A stretch of 64,000 bases of DNA from Virgisporangium aliadipatigenens. Lineage in GTDB: Bacteria > Actinomycetota > Actinomycetes > Mycobacteriales > Micromonosporaceae. Below, piece after piece: positions 60,547 to 64,000 of the stretch. Positions within the stretch are counted from its first letter, which is position 1; every line of letters begins with the position of its first letter. The stretch is from the NCBI RefSeq assembly GCF_016863615.1, contig NZ_BOPF01000015.1, positions 206,445 to 270,444 on the forward strand, read 5' to 3'. The notes under the pieces are model-generated. The model saw only the letters and a program-made list of their open reading frames with translations, was not told the origin of the DNA and did no database searches. The translations under genes were made by a program, and so were the position numbers.

Positions 60547-61974
60547 CTAGAGCTGCAGCGACTTGTACTCCAGGAACTCCTCCAGCCCGTGCCGCCCGAA
60601 CTCCCGCCCGATCCCCGAACGCTTGTACCCGCCGAACGGCGCCAACACGTTGAAACGCCCGCCGTTGATGTCGACCTGCCCGGTCTTCAACTGGCGCGCG
60701 AACGCCACCGCGGACTCCTCGTCGGCCGCCCACACCGCGCCGGCGAGCCCGTACTCGGTGCCGTTCGCGATCCAGAGGGCCTCGTCACGGTCGGCGTAGC
60801 CGATGATCGACAGCACCGGGCCGAAGATCTCCTCGACGGCGATGGTCGCGTCGGGGCGCACGTGGGAGAAGACCGTCGGGCGCACGTAGTAGCCGCGGTC
60901 GAGCCCGGGCGGGGGTTCCTCGCCGCCGGCCACCAGCTGGGCGCCCTGCATGGTGCCGGTCTGGATCTCCCGCAGCACGCGGGCCCGCTGCGCCTCGGAG
61001 ACCAGCGGCCCGACCCGGGTCTCCGGGTCCAGCGGGTCGCCGCAGGTGTAGCGCGCCACCACGGAACGGGCGATGTCGGCCGCCTCGTCCATCCGCTCGT
61101 TCGGCACCAGCAGCCGGGTCCAGGCGCTGCAGGTCTGGCCGGAGTTCAGCATCACGTTGGCGACGGTCACCTTCACCGCCGTGGCGAGGTCGCCGCCGGG
61201 CAGCGCGACGCTCGCGGACTTGCCGCCGAGTTCGAGGGAGGCGCGCTTGATCTGCTTGCCGCACAGCTCGCCGATGCGTTTGCCGACCGCCGTCGAACCG
61301 GTGAACGACACCATGTCGACGGACTCGTGGCAGGTGAGCGACTCGCCGACCGCCGGCCCGCCCGGCACCAGGTTGAACACGCCCGCCGGCAGGCCGGCCT
61401 CGTGTACCGCCTCGGCGAGCAGGAACGCGTTCAGCGGCGTCTCCTCGGCCGGTTTGAGGATGACGGTGCACCCGGCTGCCAGCGCCGCGGCGATCTTGAC
61501 GACGGCCTGGTGCAGCGGGTAGTTCCACGGTGCGATGGCGCCGACGACGCCGACCGGCTCGGAGAGCACCAGCGAGTGCCCGATGCGCTCGTGGAACTCG
61601 TACGTCGACAGCAGTTCGACGTAGGAGTCGAGCACGTCGATCGGGGTGCCGACGTGCACCCGGTCGGCGATGCGCACGGGTGCGCCGAGTTCGCTCGTGA
61701 CGAGCATCGCGGCGGTGCGGCGGTGGGTGTTGAGCGCGTCCCGCAGTTCGGCGAGGTGGGCCGCGCGCTTGTCGGGCGGGGTGGCCGCCCACTCGTCGGC
61801 GGCGCCGCGGGCCGCCGCGACCGCCGCGTCGACGTCCTCCGGGCCGCCGGCCGGGACGACGCCGATGACCTGTTCGGTCGCCGGGTTGATTACCTCGATC
61901 GTGTCCGTGTTGGCGGGCTTGATCCACTCGCCGCCCACGTAGATCGTGTCGTGCCTGCGCAGAGACGCCTCCAT
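60547..61974 (-). CDS. NAD(P)-dependent aldehyde dehydrogenase
   Basis: A 475-residue ALDH-superfamily enzyme: P-W-N-Y-P-L and K-P-A-E-E-T-P (cofactor binding), F-T-G-S-T-A-V-G, catalytic Glu in L-E-L-G-G-K-S, nucleophile Cys in N-S-G-Q-T-C-S-A-W, and E-E-I-F-G-P-V. It is like broad-specificity aldehyde dehydrogenases; substrate unknown. A TAGCCT box (minus strand 61986-61981) 6 bases before ATG 61974 suggests a leaderless mRNA. Confidence 0.92.
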   Translation of the reverse strand: MEASLRRHDTIYVGGEWIKPANTDTIEVINPATEQVIGVVPAGGPEDVDAAVAAARGAADEWAATPPDKRAAHLAELRDALNTHRRTAAMLVTSELGAPVRIADRVHVGTPIDVLDSYVELLSTYEFHERIGHSLVLSEPVGVVGAIAPWNYPLHQAVVKIAAALAAGCTVILKPAEETPLNAFLLAEAVHEAGLPAGVFNLVPGGPAVGESLTCHESVDMVSFTGSTAVGKRIGELCGKQIKRASLELGGKSASVALPGGDLATAVKVTVANVMLNSGQTCSAWTRLLVPNERMDEAADIARSVVARYTCGDPLDPETRVGPLVSEAQRARVLREIQTGTMQGAQLVAGGEEPPPGLDRGYYVRPTVFSHVRPDATIAVEEIFGPVLSIIGYADRDEALWIANGTEYGLAGAVWAADEESAVAFARQLKTGQVDINGGRFNVLAPFGGYKRSGIGREFGRHGLEEFLEYKSLQL

Positions 61975-62096
61975 GGGCTGAGGCTAAACCGGTAATCATC
62001 CCGCTACGGTGCGAACGGAGCATCTCCGGTTCGGGAAGGTCAGGATCCGGTGCGGAAATCCTCAGGTCCGACCGGCGTCGCGCCGATTCTCGGACC

Positions 62097-63350
62097 GTGA
62101 CAGCAGCTTCGACCGAGTCGGGGACCGCGACGCGACCGATCCATGTCGGCCGTCAGCCGGTCTACGACCGTGTCGGCGATGTGGTCGGCTACGAGCTGTT
62201 GTTCCGGGGGAACGCCGACGCGCTGACCGCCACCAGCCGCAACGCCTTCGCCACCAGCCAGGTGATCGTCACGGCGTTCACCGAGTTCGGGCTCGACCAG
62301 CTGGTCGGCGACCGGCCCTGCTTCGTCAACCTCACCCGCGAGTTCCTCGTCGGCGAGCTGCCGGTGCCGTTCGACTACGGGCAGACGGTGCTGGAGGTGC
62401 TGGAGAGCGTCCCGATCGACGACGAGGTGGTCGCCGGCGTCGAACGCCTCATCGACAGCGGCTACACGATCGCGCTCGACGACTTCGAGTGGAGCGCGCA
62501 GAGCGCCCGGCTCATGCCGATGGCGACCTACGTCAAGATCGACATGCTGGAGACCGACGCCGCCGAGATCGCCTCGACGGTCAAGCGCTGCCGCGAGTAC
62601 CCGAACATCGAACTGGTCGCCGAGCGGCTCGAGACCGAGGAGCGCCTCGGCCTCGCGTTCGAACTGGGCTTCGACCTGTTCCAGGGGCACATCCTCGGGC
62701 GCCCGCACGTCATCTCCTCGCGCGGCCTCTCCCCGTCCCGCCTCAAGCGCCTCGAACTGCTCACCACGCTCACCTCGGACGACGCCGACATCAAGGACGT
62801 CGTGGAGATCGTGACGGCCGACGCGGCACTGAGTTTCCGGGTGCTGCGCGCCACCAACAACGCCGCCTCCGGCATGACGAACCGGGTCTCCTCGATCCAG
62901 CAGGCCGTGGTCCTGCTCGGCATGCGCCGGATCCGCGAGTGGGTCGCGCTCATGCTGATCAGCGACGTCTGCGAGGCCTCGGAGGATCAGCTCTCCAACA
63001 CGATGATCCGGGCCCGGCTCTGCCAGACCGTGGCCGAGCACCTCGGACTCTCCGGCGCGTCCGGCTTCACCGTCGGGCTGCTCTCCGGCGTCGCCGAACT
63101 GGTCGGCGAACCGCTCGCCGAGATCGCCGACCGGCTGCCGCTGACCGAGGAGGTGGCGCTCGCGCTGCAGACCGGCGGCGGCCGGCTGGGGGAGGTGCTG
63201 CAGACGGTCCGCGCCTACGAACGGGTCGACCTCCACACGCTGGGCCGCGCCTCGATCGATTCGATGGAACTGGCGACCGCCTACCTCGCGGCGCTGGGAT
63301 GGTCCGCCCGCACCTTCGCGGACCTCGGCGAACCGGGCCGGCAAAACTGA
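62097..63350 (+). CDS. EAL-HDOD signalling protein
   Basis: A 417-residue YuxH-type protein with an EAL-like domain (about 14-205) and a HDOD domain (about 205-400). The EAL active site is degenerate: Y-E-L-L-F-R-G replaces EALxR and D-D-F-E replaces DDFG, so c-di-GMP hydrolysis is doubtful and it may bind the nucleotide or partners only. HDOD domains are regulatory relatives of HD phosphohydrolases. GTG start. A diguanylate cyclase lies 9 kb away. Confidence 0.87.
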   Translation: MTAASTESGTATRPIHVGRQPVYDRVGDVVGYELLFRGNADALTATSRNAFATSQVIVTAFTEFGLDQLVGDRPCFVNLTREFLVGELPVPFDYGQTVLEVLESVPIDDEVVAGVERLIDSGYTIALDDFEWSAQSARLMPMATYVKIDMLETDAAEIASTVKRCREYPNIELVAERLETEERLGLAFELGFDLFQGHILGRPHVISSRGLSPSRLKRLELLTTLTSDDADIKDVVEIVTADAALSFRVLRATNNAASGMTNRVSSIQQAVVLLGMRRIREWVALMLISDVCEASEDQLSNTMIRARLCQTVAEHLGLSGASGFTVGLLSGVAELVGEPLAEIADRLPLTEEVALALQTGGGRLGEVLQTVRAYERVDLHTLGRASIDSMELATAYLAALGWSARTFADLGEPGRQN

Positions 63351-63414
63351 GCGCTCCCCATAAATCTGCCTTAGAAGCTCATTTATCGAGGCCCGCGACC
63401 TGCGGCCGGGCGCC

Positions 63415-63420
63415 TAGTGT
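63415..63420 (+). promoter_or_regulatory. Candidate -10 box (TAGTGT) for a leaderless transcript
   Basis: TAGTGT ends 8 bases before ATG 63429, the leaderless spacing; no ribosome site is present. Confidence 0.45.
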
Positions 63421-63428
63421 CGGACACG

Positions 63429-64000
63429 ATGTCCAGGTTCGAGGTGTCAAACAGACCCGGCCGTTCGTTTTTCGACGACGACGAGCCGGAGCCCGAGCGT
63501 GGCAGTCGTCGACCCCCGCGCGACGCCTACGACCCCGGTTACCGTCCCCGCTCCACCGACCGGCATCCGCGCGAGGCCCGGCAGAGCGCGGTGCGCCCGA
63601 CGGCCCTGCGCGAGCGGCCCGCCCCACCCGTCGAGGTGTTACCGGACGACGGGGACGGCCTGGAGTCGCACCGCTCCCGCGGGCTGCGGGTCGCCCTGAC
63701 CGGCGCGCTCACCCTGGTCGCGCTGGTGATCCTGGTCGGGGCGACCTACGCAGGCACCCGCTTCTTCGTCCCCACCGGCGAGCGCGACCCGTCCGTGACG
63801 GCACCGATCACCGAGCCCGAACGCGGCGAGGCCACCATGCTGGCCGACCCGAACGCCCCCGCTCCCGAGGCCGCCCCCTCGGCACCGCCGAGCCAGGAGT
63901 CGGCCGCCACCACGGCGCCGTCTCCCCCGAAGGCCGCGGCGCCCACCACGAGGGCCGCGACCGGGGTGGCCGCCGCACCGGCCAAGGGGGAGCGCGAGGA
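63429..64000 (+). CDS. Membrane-anchored protein with Pro/Ala-rich extracellular linker (3' end outside window)
   Basis: The frame is open from ATG 63429 to the window edge, at least 190 residues. A charged, Arg/Asp/Pro-rich cytoplasmic part (about 1-84) is followed by one membrane segment (about 86-108) and a Pro/Ala/Thr-rich stretch, as in single-pass envelope proteins whose functional domain lies further on. That domain is outside the window, so the function cannot be told. The leaderless -10 box upstream supports this start. Confidence 0.7.
   Translation, partial: MSRFEVSNRPGRSFFDDDEPEPERGSRRPPRDAYDPGYRPRSTDRHPREARQSAVRPTALRERPAPPVEVLPDDGDGLESHRSRGLRVALTGALTLVALVILVGATYAGTRFFVPTGERDPSVTAPITEPERGEATMLADPNAPAPEAAPSAPPSQESAATTAPSPPKAAAPTTRAATGVAAAPAKGERE

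Noticed and set aside
1..64000. CRISPR arrays, tRNA or rRNA genes, insertion sequences and prophage genes
   Set aside because: No regularly spaced repeat array, tRNA cloverleaf, rRNA segment, transposase, integrase or phage structural gene was recognised.

Overview
The window is very GC-rich, densely coded DNA from a filamentous, sporulating actinomycete. The evidence is a DUF5753/DUF397 regulator set, a SigF-type stress sigma factor with RsbW-like and SpoIIE-like partners, a WhiA-like protein, TerD-rich stress genes, many GTG and TTG starts, and TANNNT boxes placed as for leaderless mRNAs. The overall look suggests Micromonosporaceae (Actinoplanes-like), but that is inference; no rRNA or tRNA gene is present to settle it.

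Layout. 1-1100: end of a DUF5753 regulator and two DUF397 genes. 1150-3867: two divergent MFS transporters. 3842-7681: SigF-type sigma factor, GAF/PP2C/HATPase protein and an RsbW-like kinase. 7806-8483: a protein resembling only the N-terminal half of WhiA. 8613-11628: an orphan TAXI binding protein convergent with a two-component system. 11653-13318: an SMP-30-like enzyme and a membrane-anchored coiled-coil protein. 13453-17156: a flavin electron-transfer operon (ferric-reductase-like protein, FMN-binding protein, ApbE). 17245-28137: a tellurium-resistance/stress (Ter) cluster with four TerD-family proteins, a TerC/DUF475 membrane protein and a four-gene biosynthetic module (aldolase, TRSP phosphoribosyltransferase, StiP family, HAD phosphatase).

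28282-38450: a nine-gene cobalamin operon, nearly all overlapping, led by a cobalamin riboswitch: ChlI/ChlD-like chelatase, cobO, cobB, cobI, cobM, cobL, a cbiG-cobJ fusion, cobH and cbiX. 38520-44746: a solitary YcaO gene divergent from a large LuxR (LAL) regulator, followed by a PadR regulator and a DrrAB-like ABC exporter with two matching operator-like sites. 44757-50441: a perfect 20-bp inverted repeat, then divergent GH15 and GH87 alpha-glucan hydrolases. 50461-54930: cupin, flavin-reductase-like protein, a diguanylate cyclase and a HEAT-repeat protein. 54942-60400: a second riboswitch-led cobalamin/cobalt operon (cbtB, cbtA, FhuF-like protein, cobN). 60547-64000: aldehyde dehydrogenase, an EAL-HDOD protein and the start of a membrane-anchored protein cut by the window edge.

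Together the two riboswitch-led operons cover cobalt uptake, chelation and most corrin-ring steps; cobG, cobK, cobQ, cobD, cobU and cobS are not in the window. The points most worth a second look are a 13-bp palindrome, GTCCACWGTGGAC, recurring in three reading frames inside unrelated genes; the WhiA-like protein without its DNA-binding half; the Ter cluster with a TerD-ATPase-like fusion; and the solitary YcaO gene.
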